A stretch of DNA of 64,000 nucleotides, taken from contig CAYQUO010000006.1 of assembly GCA_964420835.1 (NCBI GenBank), forward strand, positions 104,554 to 168,553. The letters are read 5' to 3'. How positions within the stretch are numbered: the first letter of the stretch is position 1; every line of letters starts with the position of its first letter. This document shows, in pieces, positions 8,044 through 17,667 of the stretch. The notes under the pieces are model-generated. The model saw nothing but the letters and a program-made list of their open reading frames with translations. It was not told where the DNA came from and made no database searches. This DNA comes from CAYQUO01 sp964420835. Lineage in GTDB: Bacteria > Chloroflexota > Anaerolineae > Anaerolineales > Anaerolineaceae. The position numbers and the translations under genes were made by a program.

Positions 8044-10413
8044 CTACGCCGAAAGACAATCATCGATCTGTTGCCGCATCCCCTCCAGCCTTCGTTTCCG
8101 GTCATGAATGAAACGTTCAATCCCTGCCTGCATCCACGTGCCGGAGAGATGGGCTTCGTCCAGCACTTCCTCGACCGTCCCGCCGGTCCTCCATCGGTCA
8201 TCCCAATCTGCGGAAAGCGCATATTCCTCTGAAAAGGGATTGAACATCCAGTCATGCATCAACCAGCGCGCCTGGGTGGTAATGATGGTTGAATCCATTC
8301 GATCTGCCGGCGAGAGTACACGCATTTGGTATTGTTCCGGCTGCCGATTGAACAATTGTGGGCTGACCGCACAGACCACCTTGATATTCCAACCGCGGCG
8401 GTCAAACTCTTCGAATTGCTTAAGGATGTTTGCCACAGCACTGGAACCTTGAACAATGAGGGTCCCTTGCCTTGCCACACCGGGCTGGTAATCACGCAAA
8501 ATATAGGCGCCACGAGCGGCTTCAAAATGCGATGGAACACCCAGTTTCTGACGATCCGGGATGGCGATCGGTGGGCGGGTAAGGTGCAGGGCAACCAGCG
8601 GGACATCCAGGCGCAGGGCTGCTCCCAGCACTACCGGAACCTCGTTGTATTCCCAGGGATGTAAATTGATGATCTGCCCTTTGGGAAACAGTTGGGTGAC
8701 CCCCGGGGCGAAGATGCCAAAATGTGTACGGCTGTCGTCTGCAGTCTCCGGCCCGGAATGCCCTACAACCCAAAGCACCTTACCAACCTTCCAATCACAA
8801 TCCTGCGCCAGTTGACTGAACAGGCGGAACATGCCGTATTTTAGGTACGAAAAGGACCCATAGGTGGAGGTAACCCCCCAATAACCGTTAAATTCCTTCT
8901 CTGGGTCGGTGGCAAAGTTCACCGTGGCCATCCCGGTCATAATCCCGGAATTTGCAAACTCGGTGATCTCCTGGGGTAAAAGGGCACCATTCGAATCGCC
9001 AACCCGTTCATACCATCCATAGCCTGGGAAATCACCATAACTTCCTGCGAATCCGGCCACATTGGTAGAGCCTGCCAGGTCCGCCGAGGCAGCCATAAAG
9101 AGCGGACGGGAATATTCGCCTGCGCCAAATGCATTAACCCAGGCACCCCACTTGGCAAGGGCTGCCCGGTTGGCAATCATTTTTCCTGCCGGCTCGTATA
9201 AGTCGGCCGGATATTTTTCATAATCATACAACCGCTCATCCTTAAAGGGATTTTTGGAACCATCCAACTGGAATCCGTGAAGTTTCTCTGGTACGCTCTC
9301 CCCTAGGTGCACCAACGTCTCAGCCAAGTAATCCACCAACATCTGGTCCTCTCGCAATACTTGCATGACTGCCTGCAAGTTGGCCCGAAATTCAGATGCA
9401 ATGGCGTTCACCCCTTCCGGCGGCTTTCCTCCAAAATTCGTGAATTTCACCCCGTATTTTTCCGCAAATTCGCGCTTGGTTTCCCAGAACAAGTCTGAGT
9501 TCATGGCATGGGGAGCGCCGTGTGATTCCGCATCATACTTAAGATAACCTCTACCTTTATGCGTTTTCATCCAGGCCACTCCGGGCTTCTTTTCCCCGCC
9601 TTTGTTCTCAATCAGCAACAATAACGCCCTTGCTATGGAAGCCCAGTCATTTCCGTTTTCAGCGCCAACCACCCGCCAGTGGTGAGCACCCAGCCATTCA
9701 TCAGGGGTGCCGGGAATAACCTCACTTACCCGATGCAGGTCAATTCCATAATCGTTCCAATCCAGCAGTAGGTAGAGGTTGTCCAACCCGAGGCCCCATG
9801 CAGAATTCATCGTTTCGTGCACAGATCCGGGAGTCAGGCCTGCCTCACCTTCAATGGCAAAGACCCGTACCGATCCGGCCCCAGCTCGCTTGAGCGCCAG
9901 GGCTTCGCCTGCTGCCGCCGGCATGCCATGCCCGGAGGGGCCGGTATTAAACTTGAGAAATAGAGTCTTACCAATCATCTCGGCATGGCCCGAAAGCCCG
10001 CCCCGCCTGCGAAAACCAAGCAGGTCCTCCCACACGAGCATCTTTCTTTTGGCATCCGGAACCTCAAAACGAGAATCCCCTGTACTTTCAAATTTAATTC
10101 GTAACGCCTCATTAAGAACCGCCAGTGTACTATATACCAGCGGTATGGTATGGCCTGCAGCCAGGACAAACCGATCGGCGAACCGTTTTTCCGGATGTCG
10201 GATGTCCCAGCGCATCACCCCGCTTAACATCAGGGTTAGCAACATATGTACTTTCGACCGGGATCCTCCGGGGTGACCACTCTGGCGGTAGTTGAGGATG
10301 ATATCCAGCAACTGGTCCACCAGATCTTTTGTCTTTTCCCAGAATGGGAAAACAGATTCCAGTGTCTCTAATTTGATCGTTTCCATGTTCTGCAGGCCTG
10401 TCCTTGTCAACAT
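8044..10413 (-). CDS. Transketolase-like thiamine-diphosphate enzyme (divergent, single chain)
   Basis: A 789-residue protein with the full transketolase order: TPP-binding domain, pyrimidine-binding domain (from about residue 420) and C-terminal domain. SGHPGGS and GPSGHGMPAAAG match transketolase. The TPP/Mg motif is altered: EGEAGLTPG stands where GDGELxEG is usual, though the downstream WNDYG asparagine is kept. The catalytic glutamate region reads QEITEFANSGIMTGMA. It is longer than ordinary transketolase (about 660). The ATG overlaps the stop of the upstream SDR gene (TAATG), so translation is coupled; an ATG nine codons in is an alternative. In this operon it could pass two-carbon units between pentose-derived sugars. 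True transketolase activity is not assured. Confidence 0.82.
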   Translation of the reverse strand: MLTRTGLQNMETIKLETLESVFPFWEKTKDLVDQLLDIILNYRQSGHPGGSRSKVHMLLTLMLSGVMRWDIRHPEKRFADRFVLAAGHTIPLVYSTLAVLNEALRIKFESTGDSRFEVPDAKRKMLVWEDLLGFRRRGGLSGHAEMIGKTLFLKFNTGPSGHGMPAAAGEALALKRAGAGSVRVFAIEGEAGLTPGSVHETMNSAWGLGLDNLYLLLDWNDYGIDLHRVSEVIPGTPDEWLGAHHWRVVGAENGNDWASIARALLLLIENKGGEKKPGVAWMKTHKGRGYLKYDAESHGAPHAMNSDLFWETKREFAEKYGVKFTNFGGKPPEGVNAIASEFRANLQAVMQVLREDQMLVDYLAETLVHLGESVPEKLHGFQLDGSKNPFKDERLYDYEKYPADLYEPAGKMIANRAALAKWGAWVNAFGAGEYSRPLFMAASADLAGSTNVAGFAGSYGDFPGYGWYERVGDSNGALLPQEITEFANSGIMTGMATVNFATDPEKEFNGYWGVTSTYGSFSYLKYGMFRLFSQLAQDCDWKVGKVLWVVGHSGPETADDSRTHFGIFAPGVTQLFPKGQIINLHPWEYNEVPVVLGAALRLDVPLVALHLTRPPIAIPDRQKLGVPSHFEAARGAYILRDYQPGVARQGTLIVQGSSAVANILKQFEEFDRRGWNIKVVCAVSPQLFNRQPEQYQMRVLSPADRMDSTIITTQARWLMHDWMFNPFSEEYALSADWDDRWRTGGTVEEVLDEAHLSGTWMQAGIERFIHDRKRRLEGMRQQIDDCLSA

Positions 10414-11192
10414 TAGTCCAATACCAGGTCGGTCAATTTCATATCATCTCCGCCATCCACCACCAGGTACTGTCCGGTGATGAAGCTTGCCTCATCGCTG
10501 GCAAGGAACAAACCGGCATAGGCAAGATCGGCTGGCACTCCCTGCCGGGCTGTTTTTGGCGAAAGCCTTAACAGGTTCACCGGATTGGGTTGTACCACCG
10601 GGTCCTTGATCGGACGGTAGTCAAACAATCCAGGTCCAAGTGAATTTACCCGGATGCGGTCATCCAGATAATCATTGGCCATGTTGCGGGTCATCTCAAT
10701 AATGCCTGCCTTGGTATAGGCATATAATGGGTTGGCCATTCTCCGAACATGATCCGAAGCTGCCACGTTCACAATGCAACCACCGTTTCCCTGTTTTAGG
10801 AATTGCAGGATGGCCGCCTTGCAGGCGTTGAACACGGCTGTCAGGTTGCTCGAAACAATTCGGTCGTAGGCATCTTGTGAGATCTCGTGCAATTTCTTGT
10901 CCAACTCAACCCAGCCCCCACCAATATTGTTATACAATACATCCAGGCGTCCAAAGTTCTCTACGGCTGTGCGCACCATCCGCCCGGCACCCTCCATGTC
11001 GGCTGCACTTCCCACACAGATGGCGCACTCACCCCCCTTGTTGCGGATCATCTCGGCGGTTTCTTTTAGCACCGCCTCCCTGCGTGCAGCAATGACAACC
11101 TTAGCGCCCTCCTGGGCGAACAACAGCGGAGCACTTCTTCCCAAATGTTCTCCGGCTCCAACAACGAGCACTACTTTTCCACTTACACGCAT
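10413..11192 (-). CDS. Short-chain dehydrogenase/reductase (atypical cofactor loop)
   Basis: A 259-residue classical-SDR-like oxidoreductase. The cofactor loop is VGAGEHLGRS instead of the common TGxxxGIG, but NNIGGG (NNAG motif), NVAASDH and the YAYTK catalytic Tyr-xxx-Lys are present. The start is the ATG at 11192, preceded by GGAGGTG; the longer upstream frame is not used. The stop overlaps the transketolase-like ATG by one base, suggesting a functional link. It probably oxidises or reduces a sugar or hydroxy-acid intermediate of this operon. Substrate unknown. Confidence 0.85.
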   Translation of the reverse strand: MRVSGKVVLVVGAGEHLGRSAPLLFAQEGAKVVIAARREAVLKETAEMIRNKGGECAICVGSAADMEGAGRMVRTAVENFGRLDVLYNNIGGGWVELDKKLHEISQDAYDRIVSSNLTAVFNACKAAILQFLKQGNGGCIVNVAASDHVRRMANPLYAYTKAGIIEMTRNMANDYLDDRIRVNSLGPGLFDYRPIKDPVVQPNPVNLLRLSPKTARQGVPADLAYAGLFLASDEASFITGQYLVVDGGDDMKLTDLVLD

Positions 11193-11218
11193 ATCACACC
11201 TCCAGTAACATCTAATGT

Positions 11219-13990
11219 CTATTGTTTTAGTTTCGCCAGAACCTTGGATGGAAGCATGGGCAGACTGTTCATCCAAACACCCAGTGCGTCATGGATGGCA
11301 TTGGCGATGGCCGGTGCGGTCGGTGAAATTGCCAGTTCGCCCATGCCCTTTGCGCCGAACGGGCCTTTCGGGTGGTAATCTTCAACAATGATCGGAATGA
11401 TCTCGGGAAGGTCTCTGTAACGCAATAGGCCAAGGTCCTTTAACAGTGTAGTTTGCGGAATTCCTTTGGCAACTACGAATTCTTCATTTAAAGCATAACC
11501 CATGCCCTGTATCGCGGCACCTTCGATCTGACCAGCAACATTCTTTTTCAGGATGGGTGCCCCCACATCATGGGCTGCGATAAGTTTGAGCACCCGAACA
11601 CTTCCGGTCTCCGGGTTGGCGGCTACCATGGCTACCTGTACCCCAAAATCATAGGCAAAATGCATGGGAGCTTCCGGTATCCCGCTGGGATAAGCATCGC
11701 TGTGGGCAGCGGGGGGCTGAGTCTTGGGGGCATCATAGGAAAACCGGCTGACAAATCCCTGGCCACCCCTGCCCAGCTCTTCCAGGCTTATCAACTGTTT
11801 ATGGGTGCGTTTGTCCATAAAATTGCCATTTTTGATCTCCAGTTCACCCTTGGGAACCTTGAATTCGCTGGATACGGTTTCCCACAACATCTCTTTTAAC
11901 CCTTCACTGGCTTTCAAAACGGCATTACCAGACATGAAGGTTGCTCTGGAGGCCGTTGTCATTCCTCCAGGAGGGTCCTCACGGGTATCAGCGGTGTGCA
12001 CCCTGATGTAACGCGGTTCCAGTCCGAAGACACGCCCCGCGATTGCAGACACAAGTGGATTTACTCCCTGGCCCATGTCGGTTCCACCATGACGTACCAG
12101 GATTTTTCCATCCTTTTCAAGGGATACCTGGGCTCCGGAGTTGTCCGGGATGTTCGACCCCAGCCCAACATTCTTGTAAGCTGCTGCAACGCCAATACCC
12201 AGTTTTTCGCCGGGAAGCAGTTGTGGTCGTGCAGTTTTTGCCAATTCCTCTCGCGCAGCCTGAAGGCAGGGGATGATCCCCACTCCCACATCTTCAGTCA
12301 TCACATCTCCGGTTATGGTCGCCTTGCCCAGGTCCAGGGCGTTCTTCAACCTCACATCGAAGGCATCCAAACCAAGTCGGTCAATGATCTTTTGCAGGTG
12401 TACTTCGGCTGCAAAGGCAACCTGTGGACTTCCGTAGCCGCGAAATGCCCCGCAGGGTGGATTGTTGGTGTGGACTGCATATGCATCGATATTTACATTT
12501 GGTACCACGTATGGGCCACATCCGAAGGCGGACATGCGAAAGAGCACTGCCTCGCCCGCCGAGGCATAAGCCCCGGTGTCGCCGTAGATCTGGATATCAG
12601 CCGCTATGATCGTACCGTCTTTTTTCGCGCCCACTTTGTAATGAAGCCTGGCTGCGTGTCGTTTGTAACTAACCAAAAGCGATTCCTGCCGGCTCCAGCG
12701 AACCTTGACCGGTTTTCCGGTCACCATGGCTGCCAGTGCTGCATGAATCTGTGTGGAGATATCCTCTTTTCCTCCAAAACCACCACCCATATACTGGTGG
12801 GCGATATGTACCTTTTCCTCCGGAAGGCCCAGGACCATGGCAATCTGGCGCTGGTCATCAGTTGGGCCCTGACTGCCGGCATGGATCACAACCCCGTCCC
12901 CTTCGGGCATGGCAATACCGGTTTCCGTCTCCATATATGCATGTTCAATAAAGGGAACATCATAATCATCTTCCAGGATGAGGTCGGCTTCAGAAAAACC
13001 TTTGACTACATCTCCCTTGCTGGTTCGAAAATGGATCAGGATGTTTGGCTTTTCAGGAGAGGCTTCCTTTAACCGCGGGTGCAACACTTGGGCTCCTGGG
13101 GCAAGTGCCTCCTCAATGGTTGAAATAACCGGCAAGGGTTCCAATTCCACGTCAATGGCTTGTACAGCCGCCTGGACCTGTTCCTGGGTTTCTCCAACCA
13201 CGAGTGCCAAGGCGTCTCCCACGTACAATACATCGTGCTCCTCGTCGCAAAAGACCGGCTGATCCACCTGGATGAGACCGTAAATTTTTGACCCTGGAAT
13301 ATCCTTGCTGGTTAGCACGGCCACAATCCCCGGCATGGCTTTCGCCTTTTGGGTGTCAATCCGCCTGACCCGTGCATGGGGAATGTTCGCCCGGCGTGCA
13401 GCAGCATACAACATCCCCGGAAAGGACAGATCATCCGTATATCTGAGTCTTCCGGTCACTTTCTCCAGGGCCATATATTCATCTGCCGTATCTTGCTCCG
13501 TCCAGGTCGAGGCTTCTTCCCCCCGGAGGATGGCAGCTGCCCGGGTGACAGCCTGGTCCATTCGATTCATACCAACACAGCGGCAAAGGACACCGGTAAG
13601 TGCCTGGGAGATTTCTTTGCTTGTGGGTTTTGGGTTGTTATCCAACAGCGCCTTGGCGGTCATTAAACCGCCTGGCGCACAATATCCGCACTGAAAGATA
13701 CCATCCTGGATGACCGTTTGCACAAGTGGGTGGGGTGGATCCCCTGCCAGGCTTTCAATCGTCTCGATGACCGCCCCATCCAGATTGGCCATTTTGGTGG
13801 TACAGGCATTGCGGGCTTTTCCGTTGATGATCACACGGCACAAGCCGCAGGTTCCTTCGCCATCGCAACCTTGCTTGGTGCCAGTCAGCCCAACACCTTC
13901 CCGCAGGAACCGCAACAGCATCCCACCCCGATATTCCGGGGGTACTGGATACTCCTTCCCATTGATCGTTATTTTTGGTTGATCATTCAT
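11219..13990 (-). CDS. Molybdenum hydroxylase, xanthine dehydrogenase family, fused 2Fe-2S and Mo subunits without FAD domain
   Basis: A 923-residue single chain. The ferredoxin-like domain has Cys42/48/51/63, the helical second cluster domain has Cys101/104/136/138, then the molybdopterin domains follow with QYMGGGFGGKED, CGAFRGYGSPQ, GGTDMGQGV and the catalytic Glu885 in GAKGMGE. The architecture and length resemble Desulfovibrio aldehyde oxidoreductase Mop (907 residues); the related selenium-dependent xanthine dehydrogenases are an alternative. No FAD subunit or XdhC-type maturation factor is adjacent, so electrons would leave through a ferredoxin or flavodoxin. The first cluster loop C-x5-C is one residue longer than usual. 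Within this operon it likely hydroxylates a purine or other N-heterocycle. GGAGGAAG precedes the ATG. Confidence 0.9.
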   Translation of the reverse strand: MNDQPKITINGKEYPVPPEYRGGMLLRFLREGVGLTGTKQGCDGEGTCGLCRVIINGKARNACTTKMANLDGAVIETIESLAGDPPHPLVQTVIQDGIFQCGYCAPGGLMTAKALLDNNPKPTSKEISQALTGVLCRCVGMNRMDQAVTRAAAILRGEEASTWTEQDTADEYMALEKVTGRLRYTDDLSFPGMLYAAARRANIPHARVRRIDTQKAKAMPGIVAVLTSKDIPGSKIYGLIQVDQPVFCDEEHDVLYVGDALALVVGETQEQVQAAVQAIDVELEPLPVISTIEEALAPGAQVLHPRLKEASPEKPNILIHFRTSKGDVVKGFSEADLILEDDYDVPFIEHAYMETETGIAMPEGDGVVIHAGSQGPTDDQRQIAMVLGLPEEKVHIAHQYMGGGFGGKEDISTQIHAALAAMVTGKPVKVRWSRQESLLVSYKRHAARLHYKVGAKKDGTIIAADIQIYGDTGAYASAGEAVLFRMSAFGCGPYVVPNVNIDAYAVHTNNPPCGAFRGYGSPQVAFAAEVHLQKIIDRLGLDAFDVRLKNALDLGKATITGDVMTEDVGVGIIPCLQAAREELAKTARPQLLPGEKLGIGVAAAYKNVGLGSNIPDNSGAQVSLEKDGKILVRHGGTDMGQGVNPLVSAIAGRVFGLEPRYIRVHTADTREDPPGGMTTASRATFMSGNAVLKASEGLKEMLWETVSSEFKVPKGELEIKNGNFMDKRTHKQLISLEELGRGGQGFVSRFSYDAPKTQPPAAHSDAYPSGIPEAPMHFAYDFGVQVAMVAANPETGSVRVLKLIAAHDVGAPILKKNVAGQIEGAAIQGMGYALNEEFVVAKGIPQTTLLKDLGLLRYRDLPEIIPIIVEDYHPKGPFGAKGMGELAISPTAPAIANAIHDALGVWMNSLPMLPSKVLAKLKQ

Positions 13991-14049
13991 GGTACTTCCT
14001 CCAAAAACCGTCGGAGTCTTCCTTCCTTGGCTTTATTAATCAACAATCA

Positions 14050-15465
14050 TCACTTAACAATGGATCGCCATGCCGGACCCTGTTTTGGCCAGGGGGCCGC
14101 CAATAGATCGCGGGTCTCCTGTCCGGCTCTATTAATCAGATCCTCCCGATTCTGAATGGCTTCAGCCATGACCTTCTTCTCATCCATGGAAAGAACCTTA
14201 CGGTCTTCCATCAGCACCTGGCCTTCCACGATGGTATGGATCACATCACTACCCCGTGCGCTGTAGATCAGCTTGGGCAACCAGCGACCATCCGGCAACA
14301 GGTGAGGAGCTCTGAAGTCCACAACGATGACATCAGCCTTTTTCCCCTCTTCGATCGAACCGGTTTCCTTATCCAATCCCAAAACCCTGGCACCACCGAT
14401 CGTTAGCATTTCCATGATCTGTTCCGCGGTCACCGATTCGGCATCAAGCTTGGTTGCTTTCTGCAAAATCCCCGCTGTTCGGCCCACCTCCAGCATATCA
14501 TAGGTGTAACTGGCGGCACCATCGGTTCCCAGTCCCACCGAAATACCCCGGCTTAACATTTGGCTTACCGGCGCAACGCCATAGCCTAGGTAGGAATTTG
14601 CCACCGGGCAATGAACCACCTTGGTATCGGTTTTGGCGATGATGTCGATCTCCCGGTCCGACAGCCAAACGGCATGGAACATCACCCCTCTCGGACCGGT
14701 AAGACCCAAGCTATGAAAATGTTCCAGATCGCGTTCACCGAAACGTCGAATGGTGTAGGAATTGATCTCGATCCAGCCGGCAACGTGGGTGCTCACATTG
14801 ATCCCAAGTTCCTTCGCCAAGGCAACTGTCTTTATCATCAGGCTTTCGCTGATATCCTCGGTGGATCCAGGGCCCAATGCAACAGTTGTTCGCCGGGTGT
14901 TATGCCAATTCTTGTGGAACCGGCGGGCTTCCTTAACCAGCAGGTCTTCCGATTGGATCATGGTCATGTATTCTGAATCGGTTCGCTCGCCTGCAAATGT
15001 CTGGTCCAGCAACCCGAAAACCATCTGGGAGCGCATTCCAGCCTGGTCAAAGACCTCGGTCACACGGTTAATGTTCTCCATTTCCGTGTGCAGGTACCAG
15101 TGATCAGAAATGGTGGTCACCCCATTGCGGATCATTTCCAGAGAGGCAAGGGCAGCGCCAGCCCGGGCATTCTCCGGGGTGATTTTGGAAACCACGGGAA
15201 AGAGAAAACGCCAATTCCAGGGATCAAAGTGCATGTCGTAGCCAATTCCTTCGATCAAAGATTGGTACACATGAGAATGTCCATTAATAAACCCAGGGCA
15301 GACCACGCAGCCGGCCGCATCCAAAACTTTGCGGGCATCAACCTTCAAGCCTTTTCCCACTGCCACTATCTTTCCCTGGTCGATCGCCACATCACACCCC
15401 TCAATCACTCTTCGCTTTTCGTCCATGGTGATCACAGCGCCGTTCTTGATGAATAACTCAACCAT
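14050..15465 (-). CDS. Amidohydrolase of the SsnA/AtzA/TrzN-like deaminase group
   Basis: A 471-residue cytosolic metal-dependent hydrolase of the branch that includes guanine, 8-oxoguanine and MTA/SAH deaminases and triazine hydrolases. It has the metal pair in NGHSHVYQS near residue 64, a histidine in STHVAGW near 225, VMFHAVWLS near 265 and the aspartate in GLGTDGAAS near 308. The usual proton-donor HxxE is not obvious (THVAGWIE). AAGGAGAAA precedes the ATG. It lies between the Mo hydroxylase and the dihydroorotase-like gene. Deamination or dechlorination of a heterocycle is the family expectation; the exact substrate is open. Confidence 0.87.
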   Translation of the reverse strand: MVELFIKNGAVITMDEKRRVIEGCDVAIDQGKIVAVGKGLKVDARKVLDAAGCVVCPGFINGHSHVYQSLIEGIGYDMHFDPWNWRFLFPVVSKITPENARAGAALASLEMIRNGVTTISDHWYLHTEMENINRVTEVFDQAGMRSQMVFGLLDQTFAGERTDSEYMTMIQSEDLLVKEARRFHKNWHNTRRTTVALGPGSTEDISESLMIKTVALAKELGINVSTHVAGWIEINSYTIRRFGERDLEHFHSLGLTGPRGVMFHAVWLSDREIDIIAKTDTKVVHCPVANSYLGYGVAPVSQMLSRGISVGLGTDGAASYTYDMLEVGRTAGILQKATKLDAESVTAEQIMEMLTIGGARVLGLDKETGSIEEGKKADVIVVDFRAPHLLPDGRWLPKLIYSARGSDVIHTIVEGQVLMEDRKVLSMDEKKVMAEAIQNREDLINRAGQETRDLLAAPWPKQGPAWRSIVK

Positions 15466-15517
15466 TTAATTTCTCCTTATAAGATAACAATTTCAGTTCA
15501 ACATCTGCAGAAGAAAA

Positions 15518-16831
15518 TCATTTGCTCTCCAGCAGGTAATGCCCGGTTCCTTTTTCAGCCAGGATCTGCCTTCCGTCCCAGATTGTGTTGCCCCGTACCA
15601 GGGTCATTTCAACCCGGCAACCCAGTTCCCATCCTTCATAAGGAAGAATTCCGATCAAAGATCCTTCCGCTTCAGGTGACAATTTCCATGTCTTCCCTGT
15701 ATTCAGGATCACCAGATCCGCATCCATGCCAACAGCAATACTGCCTTTTTTATGTCCGATCTTCATGAGTTGCGCCGGTCGTTCTGAAGCAACCTCCACG
15801 AAGCGCCCCAGCGTCATCCTTTTTTCGATTATGGCCGCATGATACATAAGAGGCATCATGATTTCCAGGCCGGGAATGCCGGGTTCCTGGCTGCTAAGTG
15901 GTGGTTTTTTTATGTCTGGCGTGGGCAGTGCTCCCAGGTAGTGATCACTAATCAGCGCGTCCAAAACACCATCCCGCAGGCCATCCCAAAGCCTGTTCCT
16001 GTCCTCCGCCTTGCGCAGAGCCGGCGTTGCCAGTACACGACCGGGGTCCTTTTGGAAAGAGGTTTCATCCAGCAGCAGATAATGTGGGGTGGTTTCGGCG
16101 GTAACATCAGTACCCCAGCCCCTGTATGCATCGATGAGGTCTACAGTTCGACCGGATGAGACGTGGCAGATGTGGAGTGGAGCACCTGCCGCCCTGGCCA
16201 TTTCCATCACCTGTGCTGCGGCTACATTTTCCGCCACCGGTGGGTTTGCCCGCGGGAAACCCAGCGGGTCAGTCCAATCCACTGCATCCAGGCAAGCGGG
16301 TTCCTCAGCGTGCACTGTGAAGCGAACGCCAGAGGCCGCCGCCGCCTGGACGGATTTCCAGATGAGCGATACCGGTGGCCTGGAAAGCATAAACAATTTG
16401 AACTGTGCAACGCCCAACCGGGCAAGCTCCGACAGGTTTCCAAGGTCCTCTTCTTCCGTGATGATTCCACCGGTAAAACCGAAATCCGTCACGCATTCCC
16501 GCTCTGCAAGTTTTTTCCGTGCCGTGAAACTATTTTCATCGATCACGCATTTGGGAGGAGGCATATCGATTACGGTGGTCACTCCCCCACGCGCGGCCGC
16601 ACAGGTGCCGCCGTGGAACGTTTCGGCTCCGTCTTTTAGGTGGGCGTGAATATCGATCATCCCGGGCAGAAGCGTCATTCCGGTTGCATCAATATGCCTG
16701 GCATCCCCATTGACGACCAGATTCCCCGGAGCAGCCAGTTGTTCGATCCTGCCCTGATCATCGATCAGAAGATCCAAATAACCCAACTGCCCGGCTGACC
16801 AAACCAGCCCGTTTTTAATTACTACTTTCAT
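15518..16831 (-). CDS. Dihydroorotase / allantoinase-like cyclic amidohydrolase
   Basis: About 437 residues with the DHOase-hydantoinase signature: HAH in PGMIDIHAHLKDG near residue 55, lysine in AQFKLFM near 140, histidine in FTVHAEEP, HICHVSSGR near 220 and the aspartate in LISDHYLG near 290. It starts at the ATG at 16831, preceded by GGGAGGTGG; this ATG overlaps the upstream gene stop (ATGA). It is a paralogue-level relative of the hydantoinase at 1056-2432 but clearly separate. Ring opening of a pyrimidine, hydantoin or ureide intermediate is expected. Which ring cannot be decided from the sequence. Confidence 0.86.
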   Translation of the reverse strand: MKVVIKNGLVWSAGQLGYLDLLIDDQGRIEQLAAPGNLVVNGDARHIDATGMTLLPGMIDIHAHLKDGAETFHGGTCAAARGGVTTVIDMPPPKCVIDENSFTARKKLAERECVTDFGFTGGIITEEEDLGNLSELARLGVAQFKLFMLSRPPVSLIWKSVQAAAASGVRFTVHAEEPACLDAVDWTDPLGFPRANPPVAENVAAAQVMEMARAAGAPLHICHVSSGRTVDLIDAYRGWGTDVTAETTPHYLLLDETSFQKDPGRVLATPALRKAEDRNRLWDGLRDGVLDALISDHYLGALPTPDIKKPPLSSQEPGIPGLEIMMPLMYHAAIIEKRMTLGRFVEVASERPAQLMKIGHKKGSIAVGMDADLVILNTGKTWKLSPEAEGSLIGILPYEGWELGCRVEMTLVRGNTIWDGRQILAEKGTGHYLLESK

Positions 16832-17667
16832 TCGAACCACCTCCCATTTTTCCACCAAAGTTCAAGGCTGTTTTCACCCAATACCCGTTCCAAATCTCGG
16901 GGGCTGAGATCCAAGCGGCTTTGAATCCCTTCAATAACTCCGCTGTAATTCCAGCGCTCCAGAATAAAAGGAAAATCCGAACCCCACAGGCAGCGGTCTG
17001 CTCCAAAGCGCAGGCAGGCTGCCCGGACCAGTTGCCAACCATCCTCGAACGGCGGCTTTTGGGTTGAGTAATAGTATAGCCCGGAGAGTTTTAGATGAAT
17101 ATTTGGATATTCCGATAAGCCAAGGAACTGCTGGAACTGGGGACTCAGGGAAGAACAGCCTGGTTCCGGGCGCGCCAAGTGGTCAATAATAATCGGCACA
17201 CCAGGGTGACTGGAAGCAAATTCCTGTAACAAGGTGAAACAGGCCGGTGTCAATTGCAGGCAAACAGGAATGCCGAGCTGGTCAATTTTCTGCCACAGCC
17301 GCCTGTGGTCTTTGCTTTCCCGCCAGCGCTCCATTGGCTGGAGGTTCCAGTTTATGCGCAGTCCGGCCACCCCCTTCACCTTAACCAATTCTTCAAGGTT
17401 ACTGCTCCCATCCGGACTGAAGGGGTCTACAAGGCAAACGGCCCGAAATCTATGCCCATAAGGGGCAATCGAATCCAGCAGGTAGGAGTTGTCCCACCCG
17501 TAGGGTGTTGGTTGCACCAGGACCGCACGATTCACACCGAAAGCATCCATGTTCTCTGCCAGCAATTCAATGGTGGCTTTGCTGGTCGGGATGTAATCTC
17601 CGATCGGCGACCAGGGGTAGCGGTCTGTCTCTTGTGTCCAGATGTGGACATGAGCATCGATGATCAT
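16828..17667 (-). CDS. Amidohydrolase-2 family TIM-barrel hydrolase (lactonase/decarboxylase-like)
   Basis: A 279-residue protein beginning MIIDAHVHIW, the HxH metal motif of the amidohydrolase-2 family. IIIDHLARPE near residue 160 supplies the histidine and LWGSDFPF near 235 the aspartate. Members include sugar-acid lactonases and ACMSD-type decarboxylases; the size and DAHVHxW start favour the lactonase side. It overlaps both neighbours by 4 bp (ATGA), so PanE-like reductase, this protein and the dihydroorotase-like enzyme are translated as a coupled trio. Function is predicted only at family level. Confidence 0.83.
   Translation of the reverse strand: MIIDAHVHIWTQETDRYPWSPIGDYIPTSKATIELLAENMDAFGVNRAVLVQPTPYGWDNSYLLDSIAPYGHRFRAVCLVDPFSPDGSSNLEELVKVKGVAGLRINWNLQPMERWRESKDHRRLWQKIDQLGIPVCLQLTPACFTLLQEFASSHPGVPIIIDHLARPEPGCSSLSPQFQQFLGLSEYPNIHLKLSGLYYYSTQKPPFEDGWQLVRAACLRFGADRCLWGSDFPFILERWNYSGVIEGIQSRLDLSPRDLERVLGENSLELWWKNGRWFE

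Noticed and set aside
11996..13072. A 358-codon open frame on the plus strand
   Set aside because: It lies antisense to the Mo hydroxylase, whose motifs are clear; the translated frame has no family signatures and biased, shadow-like composition.
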